This document shows, in pieces, positions 55,204 through 64,000 of a stretch of 64,000 nt of DNA. The position numbers were made by a program, and so were the translations under genes. The first letter of the stretch is position 1, and each line of letters starts with the position of its first letter. The DNA lies in the NCBI GenBank assembly GCA_021741355.1, contig JAIOXZ010000001.1:224382-288381 (forward strand). Reading direction: 5' to 3'. This stretch comes from Caulobacter sp. GTDB lineage: Bacteria > Pseudomonadota > Alphaproteobacteria > Caulobacterales > Caulobacteraceae. Under the pieces are notes generated by a model. That model was not told the DNA's origin, ran no database searches, and was given only the letters and a program-made list of their open reading frames with translations.

Positions 55204-55583
55204 CAGGCGGCCTCACCCAGTTCGCGAACCACGATGGTGAGTTCGCTGAACGGCTTCTCGATACGCGACGAGCGGCCCCGCGCACGTGCGGAGAAGCGCT
55301 TCATCACCAGGTTCTTGCCCACGAAGGCCTCCGACACGACGAGCGAGTCGATGTCGAGGTTGTGGTTGTTCTCGGCGTTCGAGATCGCGCTGTAGAGCGC
55401 GGCCCGGACATCCTTGGCGATGCGCTTGTGGCTGAACTCAAGTTCGTTCAGCGCGCGCTGCACTTTCAGGCCGCGGATCGACTGGGCCACGAGGTTGAGC
55501 TTCCGGGCCGAGGTGCGCAGCGTGCGCAGCTTGGCCTGAACCTCAGTTCCTGGCAGTCGACGGGCTTTCGCTTTCTTCGACAT
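55203..55583 (-). CDS. rplV: 50S ribosomal protein L22
   Basis: 126 residues. [20 protein letters not shown] and [20 protein letters not shown], with [17 protein letters not shown], are diagnostic. Its hairpin lines the exit tunnel and is a common macrolide-resistance site. It starts one base after rpsS. Confidence 0.97.
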   Translation of the reverse strand: MSKKAKARRLPGTEVQAKLRTLRTSARKLNLVAQSIRGLKVQRALNELEFSHKRIAKDVRAALYSAISNAENNHNLDIDSLVVSEAFVGKNLVMKRFSARARGRSSRIEKPFSELTIVVRELGEAA

Positions 55584-55584
55584 G

Positions 55585-55863
55585 CTACTTCCTCTTGGCC
55601 TTCTTGTCGGCCGCGTGACCCGGGAAGTTCCGCGTCGGGGCGAATTCGCCGAGCTTGTGACCGACCATGTCTTCCGACACGGAGACGGGCACGTGCTTGA
55701 GGCCGTTGTGCACCCCGAACACCAGGCCGACGAACTGCGGCATGATGGTGGAGCGACGCGACCAGGTCTTGATCACATCCTTGCGGCCGGAGGTTTGCGC
55801 GGTCTCTGCCTTCTTCAGCAGGTAACCGTCGACAAACGGGCCCTTCCAGACTGAGCGTGTCAT
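55585..55863 (-). CDS. rpsS: 30S ribosomal protein S19
   Basis: 92 residues. [20 protein letters not shown] and [20 protein letters not shown], then [20 protein letters not shown], identify S19 of the 30S head. Confidence 0.98.
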   Translation of the reverse strand: MTRSVWKGPFVDGYLLKKAETAQTSGRKDVIKTWSRRSTIMPQFVGLVFGVHNGLKHVPVSVSEDMVGHKLGEFAPTRNFPGHAADKKAKRK

Positions 55864-55866
55864 GGC

Positions 55867-56706
55867 TTAACGGCCCTTCTTCGCTTTATGGCGCGACCGG
55901 ATGATGAACTTGTCCGTGGCCTTGTTGGTGCGGGTCTTGGCGCCCTTGGTCGGCTTGCCCGCCGGGGTCACCGGGTGGCGGCCGCCGGAGGTGCGGCCTT
56001 CGCCGCCGCCGTGCGGGTGGTCGACCGGGTTCATGGCGACGCCGCGGACGTGCGGGCGGAAGCCCATGTGACGCACGCGGCCGGCTTTGCCGAGAACCTG
56101 GTTCATGTGGTCCTGGTTGGACACCGCGCCGACCGTGGCCATGCAGGTGTCCAGAACCATGCGGAGCTCGCCCGACCCGAGACGGATCTGGGCGTAGCCG
56201 CCGTCACGGCCCACCAGTTGAGCGTAGGCGCCGGCCGAGCGGGCCATCTGGCCGCCCTTCATGGGCTTGAGCTCGACATTGTGGATGATCGTGCCGATCG
56301 GCAGACCGCTCAGCGGAGCAGCGTTGCCCGGCTTCACGTCGACCTTCTCGGAAGCGATGACTTCGTCACCGACCTTCAGGCGCTGCGGGGCCAGGATATA
56401 GGCCAGCTCGCCGTCGGCGTACTTGATCAGCGCGATGAAGGCCGTCCGGTTCGGATCGTACTCCAGGCGTTGAACGGTCGCGACGACGTCCCACTTGCGA
56501 CGCTTGAAGTCGACCATGCGGTAGAGGCGCTTGGCGCCGCCGCCACGGAAGCGGACCGCGATACGGCCACCGCCGCCACGACCGCCCGACTTGGTCAGAC
56601 CTTCGACCAGTGACTTCTCCGGGCGGCCCTTGTGGAGCTCGCTGCGGTCGATCAGCACCAGGCTGCGGCGACCGGGAGACGTCGGATTGTAATGCTTCAG
56701 AGCCAT
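55867..56706 (-). CDS. rplB: 50S ribosomal protein L2
   Basis: 279 residues. [40 protein letters not shown] and [20 protein letters not shown] include the conserved histidine region near the peptidyl-transferase centre. Confidence 0.98.
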   Translation of the reverse strand: MALKHYNPTSPGRRSLVLIDRSELHKGRPEKSLVEGLTKSGGRGGGGRIAVRFRGGGAKRLYRMVDFKRRKWDVVATVQRLEYDPNRTAFIALIKYADGELAYILAPQRLKVGDEVIASEKVDVKPGNAAPLSGLPIGTIIHNVELKPMKGGQMARSAGAYAQLVGRDGGYAQIRLGSGELRMVLDTCMATVGAVSNQDHMNQVLGKAGRVRHMGFRPHVRGVAMNPVDHPHGGGEGRTSGGRHPVTPAGKPTKGAKTRTNKATDKFIIRSRHKAKKGR

Positions 56707-56710
56707 CTCT

Positions 56711-57007
56711 CTAGAGCCCCGTCGTAATGTCGATCGACTGGCCGTCGGCCAGGGTCACGATGGCTTTCTTGACGTCGGACCGTTGTCCGACGCGACCGCG
56801 GAAGCGCTTGGTCTTGCCCTTGACGTTCAGGGTGTTGACCTTGGTCACCTTGACCTTGAACAGCGCTTCGACCGCGGCGGCGATCTCGTCCTTCGTCGCG
56901 TCGTCGGCGACCCGGAAGACGACCTTGTTCTGTTCAGACAGATAGGTCGCCTTTTCGGTGATCACCGGGGCGAGGATGGTGTCGTAATGGCGAGCGGTGA
57001 CGGACAT
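56711..57007 (-). CDS. rplW: 50S ribosomal protein L23
   Basis: 98 residues. [20 protein letters not shown] and [20 protein letters not shown] are typical. It docks trigger factor and SRP at the tunnel exit. The start overlaps the rplD stop by one base. Confidence 0.97.
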   Translation of the reverse strand: MSVTARHYDTILAPVITEKATYLSEQNKVVFRVADDATKDEIAAAVEALFKVKVTKVNTLNVKGKTKRFRGRVGQRSDVKKAIVTLADGQSIDITTGL

Positions 57008-57645
57008 TACGCGGCTTCCTTCTGAGCGAAGCGAGCCGAGATGCCATCAACGGCCGACTTGGTCAGGACCAGGGTCCCGCGGCGCAGCACGTCATAGACG
57101 TTCAGGCCGGCGTTCGGCAGCACATCGATGTTCGGGATGTTGCGAGCCGCCAGCTTGAAGTTGGCGTTCACTTCCGGCCCGGCGATGATCAGGGCGTTCT
57201 TCCAACCCATCTTGTCGAAGGTGGCGCGCAGGGCGGCCGTCTTCGGATCGGTCAGCTCGGCGGCGTCGATGACGACCAGCGAGCCCGACTTGGCCTTGGA
57301 AGACAGCGCATGGCGCAGGGCCATGGCGCGGATCTTCTTGTTCAGACCAAACTCGTGGCTGCGGACGACCGGGCCGTGGGCCTTGGCGCCGCCAACGAAC
57401 TGGGCCGCACGGCGCGAACCGTGACGGGCGCCGCCGGTGCCCTTCTGCTTGTACATCTTCTTGCCCGTGCGAGAGACCTCGTTACGGACCTGGATCTTGT
57501 GGTTCCCGGAGCGGCGCTTGGCCAGCTGCCAGGTGACGACGCGCTGAAGGATGTCCCCGCGGATATCGTCGATGCCGAAGATGGCATCGTCGAGATCGAC
57601 CGAGCCGGCCTTGGCGCCGTCAAGCTTGATGACGTCGAGTTTCAT
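57007..57645 (-). CDS. rplD: 50S ribosomal protein L4
   Basis: 212 residues. [20 protein letters not shown] is the tunnel-lining loop, and [20 protein letters not shown] follows. In E. coli L4 also represses the S10 operon by binding its leader; whether that holds here is unknown. It overlaps rplC and rplW by one base each. Confidence 0.97.
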   Translation of the reverse strand: MKLDVIKLDGAKAGSVDLDDAIFGIDDIRGDILQRVVTWQLAKRRSGNHKIQVRNEVSRTGKKMYKQKGTGGARHGSRRAAQFVGGAKAHGPVVRSHEFGLNKKIRAMALRHALSSKAKSGSLVVIDAAELTDPKTAALRATFDKMGWKNALIIAGPEVNANFKLAARNIPNIDVLPNAGLNVYDVLRRGTLVLTKSAVDGISARFAQKEAA

Positions 57646-58424
57646 TATTCTGCGCCCTCTTGCGTGGCTTCGGGAGCCTCGACTTCGGCAGCGGCGGGTT
57701 CCTCGGCCGGCGCCGCGGCGACAGCCGCTTCACCCGACTTGCGGAAAGCGCCCGGACGCGGCAGGTCGGCCGGAGCGGCCTTCTTGATCGCGTCGCGGAT
57801 CTTGACCCACGAATTCTCGGTGCCGGGGACGGCGCCCTTGATCAGGATCAGGCCGCGCTCGACGTCGACCTTCCAGACCGTGAGGTTCATGGTGGTGACG
57901 GTTTCAACGCCCAGGTGGCCGGCCATCTTCTTGCCGGCGAAGGTCTTGCCCGGATCCTGACGCTGGCCGGTCGAACCGTGAGCCCGGTGCGAGACCGAGA
58001 CACCGTGCGTGGCGCGCATGCCGCCGAAGTTCCAGCGCTTCATGGCGCCGGCGAAGCCCTTGCCGACGGTGACGCCCTGGATGTCCACCTTCTGGCCGGC
58101 CATAAAGTGGTCGGCGGTGAACTCGGCGCCCACATCGATCATCGCGCCTTCTTCGATCCGGAACTCGGCCACAACCCGCTTGGGTTCGACCTGAGCCTTG
58201 GCGAAGTGGCCGCGCATGGCGTTGGGGGTGTTCTTCGGCTTCTTCGCGCCGGCGCCGAGCTGGAGGGCGGTGTAGCCGTCCTTCTCAACGGTGCGCTGGG
58301 CCGTCACCTGGCAGCCGTCGAGGCTGAGAACGGTGACAGGCACGTGCTGGCCGGTTTCATCGAAGAAACGGGTCATGCCGAGCTTGCGGGCCAGGAGACC
58401 GGTACGTTGTGCGGGGAGAGTCAT
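57645..58424 (-). CDS. rplC: 50S ribosomal protein L3
   Basis: 259 residues. [20 protein letters not shown] and [20 protein letters not shown], with [18 protein letters not shown], are diagnostic. The C-terminal ~45 residues are an Ala/Glu-rich tail ([18 protein letters not shown]) beyond the usual end, as in several alphaproteobacteria. Confidence 0.97.
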   Translation of the reverse strand: MTLPAQRTGLLARKLGMTRFFDETGQHVPVTVLSLDGCQVTAQRTVEKDGYTALQLGAGAKKPKNTPNAMRGHFAKAQVEPKRVVAEFRIEEGAMIDVGAEFTADHFMAGQKVDIQGVTVGKGFAGAMKRWNFGGMRATHGVSVSHRAHGSTGQRQDPGKTFAGKKMAGHLGVETVTTMNLTVWKVDVERGLILIKGAVPGTENSWVKIRDAIKKAAPADLPRPGAFRKSGEAAVAAAPAEEPAAAEVEAPEATQEGAE

Positions 58425-58438
58425 GGTCGTTACGCTCC

Positions 58439-58747
<309 letters not shown>

Positions 58748-58996
58748 ATCGCTCGTGTTTCCCAAAGGGCGACCTGAAGGGGTGGCGCCCGCGTGCTTAA
58801 AACCATTTCAAAGACCAACCCGACGTCACCCCCCGAGGGGATGGGTCGAATACGTAGTCCGCAAAAACGAATGTGGTCCACGCGGACATCCGCGAGGACC
58901 TGCTCCCCGACCGCGATTTTCCTTTGGTGGAAAGCCATAGGTCGGTTCGTTCCGCGGGCCGCGTCTGCACCGAAGTGCACTGCCGGTCCAACAGAG
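58748..58996 (-). promoter_or_regulatory. ~250-base leader of the S10 operon
   Basis: Between the predicted start site (~58996) and rpsJ lies a long untranslated leader. It contains the hairpin GGTCC.CGCGGA/TCCGCG.GGACC at 58875-58900 and other GC stems. A frame beginning MAFHQRKIAVGEQVLAD is open through part of it, but with no clear coding features. The length suggests post-transcriptional control, as with L4 binding in enterobacteria, but the sequence is not similar. Confidence 0.5.
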
Positions 58997-59002
58997 CGGC
59001 GG

Positions 59003-59031
59003 GTATTACGGCAGCGACTCGGAAACGTCAA
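59003..59031 (-). promoter_or_regulatory. rpsJp: S10 operon promoter
   Basis: On the minus strand TTGACG (59031-59026), a 17-base spacer and TAATAC (59008-59003) form the best sigma-70 promoter near rpsJ, ~256 bases upstream of its ATG. Confidence 0.75.
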
Positions 59032-59199
59032 CCCGGCAAGGGGATAGAATGTCATCGACCGCCGCCGGCAGGCGCATTCTCCCGGATCGGGCGGAGCCTA
59101 TTGATCGCAGCGGCGTTTGTTCCAGGCGACCACGAGCAGTTGCGGTCGTGAAGACTCGCTGCGCCGCCCCGCCCCCCCGGCCAAAGGCGGCGCAACGAT

Positions 59200-59230
59200 A
59201 AAGCCCCGGAGCGTCACGCTCCGGGGCTTT
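59200..59230 (-). terminator. symmetrical terminator upstream of the S10 promoter
   Basis: AAAGCCCCGGAGCG and CGCTCCGGGGCTTT form a perfect 14-bp stem around TCA. It insulates the S10 operon from the DUF2807 gene, whose stop is ~195 bases further upstream on the same strand. The 59231-59424 interval also has a CCACAGCC/GGCTGTGG hairpin at 59370-59394 but no gene. Confidence 0.8.
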
Positions 59231-59424
59231 CCTGTATCAGGCCTCCAGGTGGCGGAACTCCTGCCGGCCGACGCCCTTGGAGGGACAGCGCCGGCTGGAG
59301 GCGGGCAAGCCCGCGCCTGGCTCGTCCGCGAACGACGAATACGCAGACCAGCCGGGGAGTTCCGCACGACCACAGCCTAGTGGGCTGTGGCCGGCGGCGT
59401 ATCCCCTGTTCGGGGGGTGTCGGT

Positions 59425-60273
59425 TCAGTCTTCCGCGTCGATCGGCCCGACGATCACCTCACCCGAGCCGGCGACCTTCTTGCTGATGGTTCCGGAAACC
59501 CTGAGCAGGCGCACATCGCCGGAGCCGGCGATCTTGGCGCTGACGCTTTCCGCCGGCGCCATCACCGTCACATCACCTGAACCGGCGATCGAGACCGCCA
59601 CCGCCCCGACCTCGCCGCCACGGACGGTGATATCGCCCGACCCCATGATGTTGGCCGCGATCGCGCCCGACACCGACGCCGCCTGGACGTCGCCGGATCC
59701 GGCGATATTGACCGCCAGGTCGCCGCTGATCGCCGCGGTCGCGACGTCGCCTGACCCGGCGATGTTGATCGAGACCGACCCCGCCGTGCCGGCCGTGGTG
59801 TCGCCCGAGCCCGCCTGGTTGATCTTCAGCTCGCCCGCGACGTTGCCGACCGTCCAGTCGCCGCAGCCGGCGTTGGACAGTTCAAGGCTGTTGCTGCGGC
59901 CGACGCTGCCGAACACGGCGCTGCCGCCAGCGACCTTCGCATCCATGGGCACCCGGACGACGACCTGCGGCAGGGCGTCCCAGCCGAACGATTTGCCCCG
60001 GACCGACACCGTGGCCTCGCCGTTGATCGTGCGGCAGTTGCGGATCGCGTTGCGGATCAGGCCGCCGTCGATGACCGTCTTGTCGCCCTCGGTGCGCACC
60101 ATCAGCGGCAAGCCGGCGTTGGTGGTCAGGAACTCGACCTTCACGTCGGCGCGGTCCTCCGGGATGACCACGACGCGGGCGGCCGCGTTCTTGATCTCGA
60201 CGGAAGCGGCCTGGGCGGCGGTAGCGCCCAGAAGCGCCGCGGCCGCGACGCTCAAAGTCAGGATAGCGCGCAT
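59425..60273 (-). CDS. DUF2807 (GIN domain) secreted protein
   Basis: 282 residues from ATG 60273, with GGGGAGA upstream. The signal peptide RAILTLSVAAAALLGATAAQA is followed by a long beta-helical repeat domain. The unit GSGDV recurs about eight times at ~18-20-residue steps from about residue 145, typical of DUF2807/head-GIN proteins. It is probably periplasmic or outer-membrane associated. The family function is unknown. Confidence 0.87.
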   Translation of the reverse strand: MRAILTLSVAAAALLGATAAQAASVEIKNAAARVVVIPEDRADVKVEFLTTNAGLPLMVRTEGDKTVIDGGLIRNAIRNCRTINGEATVSVRGKSFGWDALPQVVVRVPMDAKVAGGSAVFGSVGRSNSLELSNAGCGDWTVGNVAGELKINQAGSGDTTAGTAGSVSINIAGSGDVATAAISGDLAVNIAGSGDVQAASVSGAIAANIMGSGDITVRGGEVGAVAVSIAGSGDVTVMAPAESVSAKIAGSGDVRLLRVSGTISKKVAGSGEVIVGPIDAED

Positions 60274-60408
60274 CGGATAGTCTCCCCTCAATGCGTTGTG
60301 TTGAGGGAAGCTAGGCCCGGGCGGCGCCGGGAGCAGCTTAATTCGAGGTCATGACAGAGAGGTCATGTTGAGGAAGAGGCCGGGGGCTGGGGGCTGGGGC
60401 TTAGGGGC

Positions 60409-60532
60409 TAGGGAGTAGGGAGTAGGGAGTAGTCGAGCAGGGTCGCGGCAGGAGCGGCGCTTCACTGGCGCATAGCCCCCAATCCCTCGCCACATGGGCA
60501 CTCCCTACTCCCTACTCCCTACTCCCTACTCT
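60409..60532. repeat. TAGGGAG heptamer repeats, second locus
   Basis: Three TAGGGAG units at 60409-60432 face about four CCCTACT units at 60500-60532, in inverted orientation, as at 30.34 kb. The right array runs into the 3' end of the MmyB-type gene and supplies its TAG stop. Confidence 0.85.
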
Positions 60533-61098
60533 CCGCCCGCCAGGGCCAGCAGCAGCGTCTCGGACTCGTCGTCCGACGGCAGGAAGGCCTCGATGCGCAG
60601 GCCGTCCAGCGCGGCGCCCATAGGGGTCGCAAAGCCCGTCGTGGTGGGGATCAGGCCCAGCTCGCGGCTCTGGGACAGGAACCGCACCTCGCAGAGCGGC
60701 TCGGGCGAGGAAGCGCCCTCCCCCGCGACCAGCCGGTCCACGTCCGGAAGCGCCAGGAGATTGCGCAGCACCACCCGGACCGGCGAATCCTGCGGCGCAT
60801 CGGCCGCCTCCCGCCGGGCGCGGGACAACAGCGCGAGGGCCCAGACGGGCCAGTTGACGATATGTCGGCGTAATTCATCGGGCGCGAGGAACAGCTGCAT
60901 CAGGTTCATCGGCCTGGCCATGCGGGACTCGCCGAGCATGAGCCGGACCAGCCGCTGGGCCGCGTCGTTGGCGGCGAGCACCGTCCAGTCCCGGTCGATG
61001 ACGAACGCCGGCCACGGCTCATGGCGCGCGAGGATCAGGGTGATCGCACGCCGGACCTGGGCCATCTCCGGCGCCGAGAGATCTGTCTCTATAGACAT
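60526..61098 (-). CDS. MmyB-type ligand-binding domain protein lacking the HTH
   Basis: 190 residues. WPAFVIDRDWTVLAANDAAQ, NLMQLFLAPDELRRHIVNWP and the arginine-rich middle match the MmyB-like ligand-binding domain normally found C-terminal to an XRE helix-turn-helix. Here no HTH is present, only ~20 helical residues before the domain. Known members bind fatty-acyl-like ligands. It starts nine bases after the cupin-like gene, so it is likely co-transcribed. Its last residues and stop fall in the heptamer repeat. Confidence 0.75.
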   Translation of the reverse strand: MSIETDLSAPEMAQVRRAITLILARHEPWPAFVIDRDWTVLAANDAAQRLVRLMLGESRMARPMNLMQLFLAPDELRRHIVNWPVWALALLSRARREAADAPQDSPVRVVLRNLLALPDVDRLVAGEGASSPEPLCEVRFLSQSRELGLIPTTTGFATPMGAALDGLRIEAFLPSDDESETLLLALAGGE

Positions 61099-61107
61099 GG
61101 GACGCGG

Positions 61108-61974
61108 TCAGGCCGCCGCGCGTTTCTCCGCGCCCAGTTCGAAGCTGCGCTCAATGTCCTTGATCCGGTTCTCCACCAGACTGGCCTTCTTCATCGCCAG
61201 TGAACAGGCCCATAGCGCCGCGCGCGCCGCCATCGGCGTGCGATGCATCGGCGCGGGGGTCACGCCCCAGCCGCGCAGCACGCCGTTGGCGAAGTGGGCG
61301 CCGCGGGTCATCCGCGTGTCCCAGGTCTGGAAGTCGAGCGACAGCGACACATTGAACTCGCCGAGGTTCTCGACCCGGTGCGGCGCGTACAACGGCCAGG
61401 TCACGGCCTGCCCCGCCTCGAGATCGACCGTCCAGGCGTTGGCGTCCATGCCGCGGTTGTAGGGCAGCTCCTCGGTCGTCGTCCGCATGATGGTCTGCTC
61501 CATGCCTTCCTGGGGCAGATGAGCGTCATCGGGCGGATAGACGAACAGGCGCTTGCGGCCGCGCAGGTGGAACAGCACCACGCCGGCCGCGTCGAAATGG
61601 TAGGGCACCCTCGTCGTCGGCGACGACAGGATCAACTGACCGGTGGTCTTGATCGGCCGCAGGTTCAGACGGTCGGTCAGGCCGGCGAAGCTCTCCGCCA
61701 CCGGCTCCCAGAGATCCGGGTGAGCGTCCTGGACGTCGCGCAGGTTGACCCAGAGGCGACCGGCCTTGATCTCCTCCAGCAGCGCCGCGCCGTCGGCCCG
61801 ACCGCGCGAGCCGGTCGCCAGGCTGACCTGCCCCTCGGCGTCGTAGCTGTAGGCGTTGATGTCGAACAGCTCTTCCGGATAGCGGTCCAGCAGCCTGGCC
61901 AGCGCCGCGTCGGTGGCCAGGCCCAGACCGGCGATATCGTGCGAAATGACCAGGGGTTCGGACGGCAACGGCAT
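61108..61974 (-). CDS. JmjC/cupin-like Fe(II)-dependent oxygenase-type protein
   Basis: 288 residues. The double-stranded beta-helix has PYHFDAAGVVLFHLRGRKRL, with a His-x-Asp metal pair, and a distal His in LYAPHRVENLGEFNVS, the facial triad of Fe(II)/2-oxoglutarate oxygenases. VNLRDVQDAHPDLW and FVYPPDD are typical of cupin_8/JmjC-like hydroxylases. The substrate is unknown; small-molecule or peptide hydroxylation is possible. It starts 12 bases after the acyltransferase stop. Confidence 0.78.
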   Translation of the reverse strand: MPLPSEPLVISHDIAGLGLATDAALARLLDRYPEELFDINAYSYDAEGQVSLATGSRGRADGAALLEEIKAGRLWVNLRDVQDAHPDLWEPVAESFAGLTDRLNLRPIKTTGQLILSSPTTRVPYHFDAAGVVLFHLRGRKRLFVYPPDDAHLPQEGMEQTIMRTTTEELPYNRGMDANAWTVDLEAGQAVTWPLYAPHRVENLGEFNVSLSLDFQTWDTRMTRGAHFANGVLRGWGVTPAPMHRTPMAARAALWACSLAMKKASLVENRIKDIERSFELGAEKRAAA

Positions 61975-61986
61975 GATCGCCTCTTT

Positions 61987-63174
61987 CTAGACGTTCAACA
62001 GGGTGAGCAGGCCGACCCCCGCGCGGGGCGCCGAGGCGCGGCTCATGACGGCGGAGACGGCGGCGGCGACGCCGCGCATCCGGCCCGTGGCTGTTGTCTC
62101 GCAGGCGTCGATGGCCGCCCAGCGGCGTCGAACGCTGACGCCCAGCGGGGCGCGACCCAGGGCCACGCCCGCCGTCAGCGCCGGTCCGGCGCCGACCATC
62201 GCCAGCGCGGCCTCGATCGCGGTGCTGAAGCCCGCCCTGTGGACCACGCCGTCGAGCACCGTCTGCTCGCGGTTGCAGGCGTACTTCTTGTACGGTTCGC
62301 CGGCGAAGCCGTAGTCGAACAGGCGGAACCCTTCCTCAGCGCCCAGGCGCATGGTCTCGAGGCTGAGCAGGATGCCTGGCGAGTAGCGCGAGGTGCCCCC
62401 CTCGTAGGCCGGCAGCCAGAAGTGGTAGTGGTCGCCCGCGTACAGGCCGTATTCGAAGGCGATCGGCCGCCCGCCGGCCCGCAGCACGGCCAGTCGGACG
62501 CCGAAGCCGGCTTCGGTCGCCATCGGCAGCGCCCGCAGCAGGTCCGCGGTCCAGCCGCAGGCGAAGATGTCATGGCGGCCGGAGCGGTTGAACTGCTCGC
62601 GCTTGAGCGCCAGCAGCCGGGTCAGAGACGCGGCGTCGACGCCGTCGAACGACACGGTCAGGGCGCCGTGGTCCCGCTCCAGCGAGCGGCGCGCGCGGTC
62701 CTTGTCGCGGAAATACTTGCGCCAGGCGTCGCGGCGTTCGGCGTCATAGGCCGCCCAGCCCTGCGACAGGTCGGCCTGCAGCGTCTGGCGGCCGAGAATG
62801 CCCTCGCCCGCCCCCGTGCCTGTCCAGCCGTTGACGGCGATGCTGGCGGCCCCCAGCAGCGCCGGCAGGTCCTGCAGGGCCGGGGCGAAGCCGGGCCGCG
62901 CGATGACGCCGTGATAGTCGTTCAGCGGCGCGCCGAGGGGCTGGACCCGGGATCCACGACGCTGGTGCGGGAAAAAGCCGACGATCTCGCCGCCCTGGTG
63001 GATCAGGGCGACCGCCGCGCCGGGCGCGACCTCGCCGGCCACGCGGGTGAAGGCGGGGTGGAAGTAGGGCGAGGCATAACGGGCGTCAGCCCGGACGAAA
63101 CCGGTCCACAGGCCGATCTCCTCGGGCGTCAGCTCGCCCGGCTTTACGGTCTCTACGGAAAGGCCGCGTCCCAC
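61987..63174 (-). CDS. BioF2-like (GNAT_6) acyltransferase
   Basis: 395 residues from GTG 63174. The fold is the double-GNAT CelD/BioF2 type: YASPYFHPAFTRVAGEV, HQGGEIVGFFPHQRRG, DYHGVIARPGF, FNRSGRHDIFACGWTADLLR, and LFDYGFAGEPYKKYACN. Such enzymes attach acyl groups in polysaccharide, lipid or wall metabolism. It is the first gene of the acyltransferase-cupin-MmyB cassette. A longer frame upstream runs through a terminator and is not coding. Confidence 0.82.
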   Translation of the reverse strand: MGRGLSVETVKPGELTPEEIGLWTGFVRADARYASPYFHPAFTRVAGEVAPGAAVALIHQGGEIVGFFPHQRRGSRVQPLGAPLNDYHGVIARPGFAPALQDLPALLGAASIAVNGWTGTGAGEGILGRQTLQADLSQGWAAYDAERRDAWRKYFRDKDRARRSLERDHGALTVSFDGVDAASLTRLLALKREQFNRSGRHDIFACGWTADLLRALPMATEAGFGVRLAVLRAGGRPIAFEYGLYAGDHYHFWLPAYEGGTSRYSPGILLSLETMRLGAEEGFRLFDYGFAGEPYKKYACNREQTVLDGVVHRAGFSTAIEAALAMVGAGPALTAGVALGRAPLGVSVRRRWAAIDACETTATGRMRGVAAAVSAVMSRASAPRAGVGLLTLLNV

Positions 63175-63274
63175 CTCGGAACCCCCAGTCTGCGTCGCTT
63201 GTGACGGGCGCAAAGCCCGCCTCGACGCGCGGAGGATGAGGGCGACTGGCAAAGGTCCGGTTAAGCGGCTCAAG

Positions 63275-63303
63275 AAAAAGGCCCCGGCGTTTCCACCGGG
63301 GCC
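63275..63303 (-). terminator. second terminator downstream of tuf
   Basis: On the minus strand GGCCCCGGTG and CGCCGGGGCC flank GAAA and are followed by TTTTTCTTG. It resembles the tuf terminator at 63728 but lies 430 bases further on, with only element B and half a repeat between them. Confidence 0.75.
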
Positions 63304-63312
63304 TCGATCTTT

Positions 63313-63360
63313 TCTCCCTCCCCCTTGTGGGGAGGGTGGTCCGAAGGACCGGGTGGGGGA
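63313..63360. repeat. half of a CCCTCCCC palindromic element
   Basis: The left hairpin CCCTCCCCCTTGTGGGGAGG and GGTCCGAAGGACC are present, but the right half is missing. It directly adjoins the flank of element B, which suggests deletion or overwriting. Confidence 0.7.
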
Positions 63361-63402
63361 GTGGTCCCTGCGAGAAGCGCAACAGGCCCCCCAGACCCCG
63401 CC

Positions 63403-63680
63403 CATCCTCGCGGAAGCGAGGACCCAGGTTTACGGTCGGTGCAAGCACGGTTGGGGATGTCTGGCGCTCAGCAAGTTTCCGGGTGCAGGTCTCGCTACCC
63501 GGGATTGGATTTCTCGATCAACCCGATCTTCCAGGCCCGACGGCGGACCTTCATCTGTCGCTGGCCAGGCAGTGGACGCAGAATGGCATGGGCTGCTCGG
63601 AGTTTTCCCGCCGGAGAGCCAAACATCCCTCGAGGTGATTGCACCGGCCGTAAACCTGGGTCCTCGCTTCCGCGAGGATG
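63403..63680. mobile_element. 278-bp element B with 42-bp terminal inverted repeats and decayed GIY-YIG remnant
   Basis: Terminal inverted repeats at 63403-63444 and 63639-63680 differ by one base and match those of element A. The minus-strand interior 63557-63468 reads QMKVRRRAWKIGLIEKSNPG, a stop, then RDLHPETC and a stop: the GIY-YIG C-terminus with its conserved Trp codon changed to TAG. The nuclease core is absent, as in element A. It lies between two terminators downstream of tuf. Confidence 0.8.
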
Positions 63681-63727
63681 AGCGGAAAATGGGATGGGCT
63701 CAGAGGCGGGGCGCCACCAAAGAAAAA

Positions 63728-63754
63728 GCCCCCCAGCGTTTCCGCTGAGGGGCC
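63728..63754 (-). terminator. tuf terminator
   Basis: On the minus strand GGCCCCTCAGCG and CGCTGGGGGGC flank GAAA, followed by TTTTTCTTT, ~35 bases after the tuf stop. A strong Rho-independent terminator. Confidence 0.88.
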
Positions 63755-63788
63755 TTTGTCTTGTAGCCGGAGCTTCGAAGGTCGAGGA

Positions 63789-64000
<212 letters not shown>

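Noticed and set aside
58748..59055. Coding gene in the S10 leader (MAFHQRKIAVGEQVLAD frame)
   Set aside because: It overlaps the predicted leader and rpsJ start, has no family features, and its composition matches structured RNA.

Overview
The window is GC-rich bacterial chromosome, most likely from an alphaproteobacterium of the Caulobacterales (Caulobacter/Phenylobacterium-like). This is inferred from the gene set: an ATP12-type F1 assembly factor, DUF1489, a short 190-residue adenylate kinase, the order of the ribosomal operon, several DUF805 and DUF3617 proteins, and intergenic DNA full of palindromic repeats. No species assignment can be made from sequence reading alone. There are no rRNA genes, CRISPR arrays or complete insertion sequences, and only one tRNA.

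Left part (1-16 kb). A minus-strand operon encodes late steps of leucine/isovalerate breakdown: methylcrotonyl-CoA carboxylase beta (liuB), methylglutaconyl-CoA hydratase (liuC), methylcrotonyl-CoA carboxylase alpha (liuD), a small secreted protein and DUF1489. Isovaleryl-CoA dehydrogenase, which makes the carboxylase substrate, lies apart at 11.3-12.5 kb with a DUF3574 lipoprotein. Between them are a glutaredoxin-MauE fusion under a textbook MerR promoter, its MerR regulator, a patatin/NTE phospholipase, a trans-aconitate methyltransferase, a DUF3617 protein, and a 23-codon microgene with an extended Shine-Dalgarno. A GH24 lysozyme, MgtE and tRNA-Leu(GAG) follow.

Middle part (16-44 kb). This is housekeeping and accessory metabolism: msrB, ybjQ-like, an SDR, propionyl-CoA carboxylase (pccA at 17.8 kb, pccB at 24.3 kb, separated by tandem DUF805 genes, lipB and an orphan fliN), a winged-helix/membrane-protein operon with clear operators, ATP12, a DUF1800/DUF1501 Tat pair, two RluA-type pseudouridine synthases, crcB, rarA, an HtrA protease lipoprotein, a Tet-like MFS pump, a VOC-ArsR-SRPBCC operon, an ENPP-like phosphodiesterase, an ABC exporter, and a toxin-antitoxin remnant broken by a repeat element.

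Right part (44.5-64 kb). The complete S10-spc-alpha ribosomal operon runs on the minus strand from rpsJ to rplQ and includes secY, adk and rpoA. Upstream, a DUF2807 protein and a three-gene cassette (BioF2-type acyltransferase, JmjC/cupin-like enzyme, MmyB-type ligand-binding protein) separate it from tuf, whose 3' end closes the window.

The most distinctive feature is repeat invasion. A ~140-bp palindromic element occurs four times, once in frame inside the methylcrotonyl-CoA carboxylase alpha gene. Two ~260-280-bp elements with ~41-bp terminal inverted repeats carry decayed ends of GIY-YIG nuclease genes, and one of them truncates a parE toxin. REPIN-like pairs, CCCTCCCC palindromes (one inside the ribosomal operon) and TAGGGAG heptamer arrays fill other gaps.
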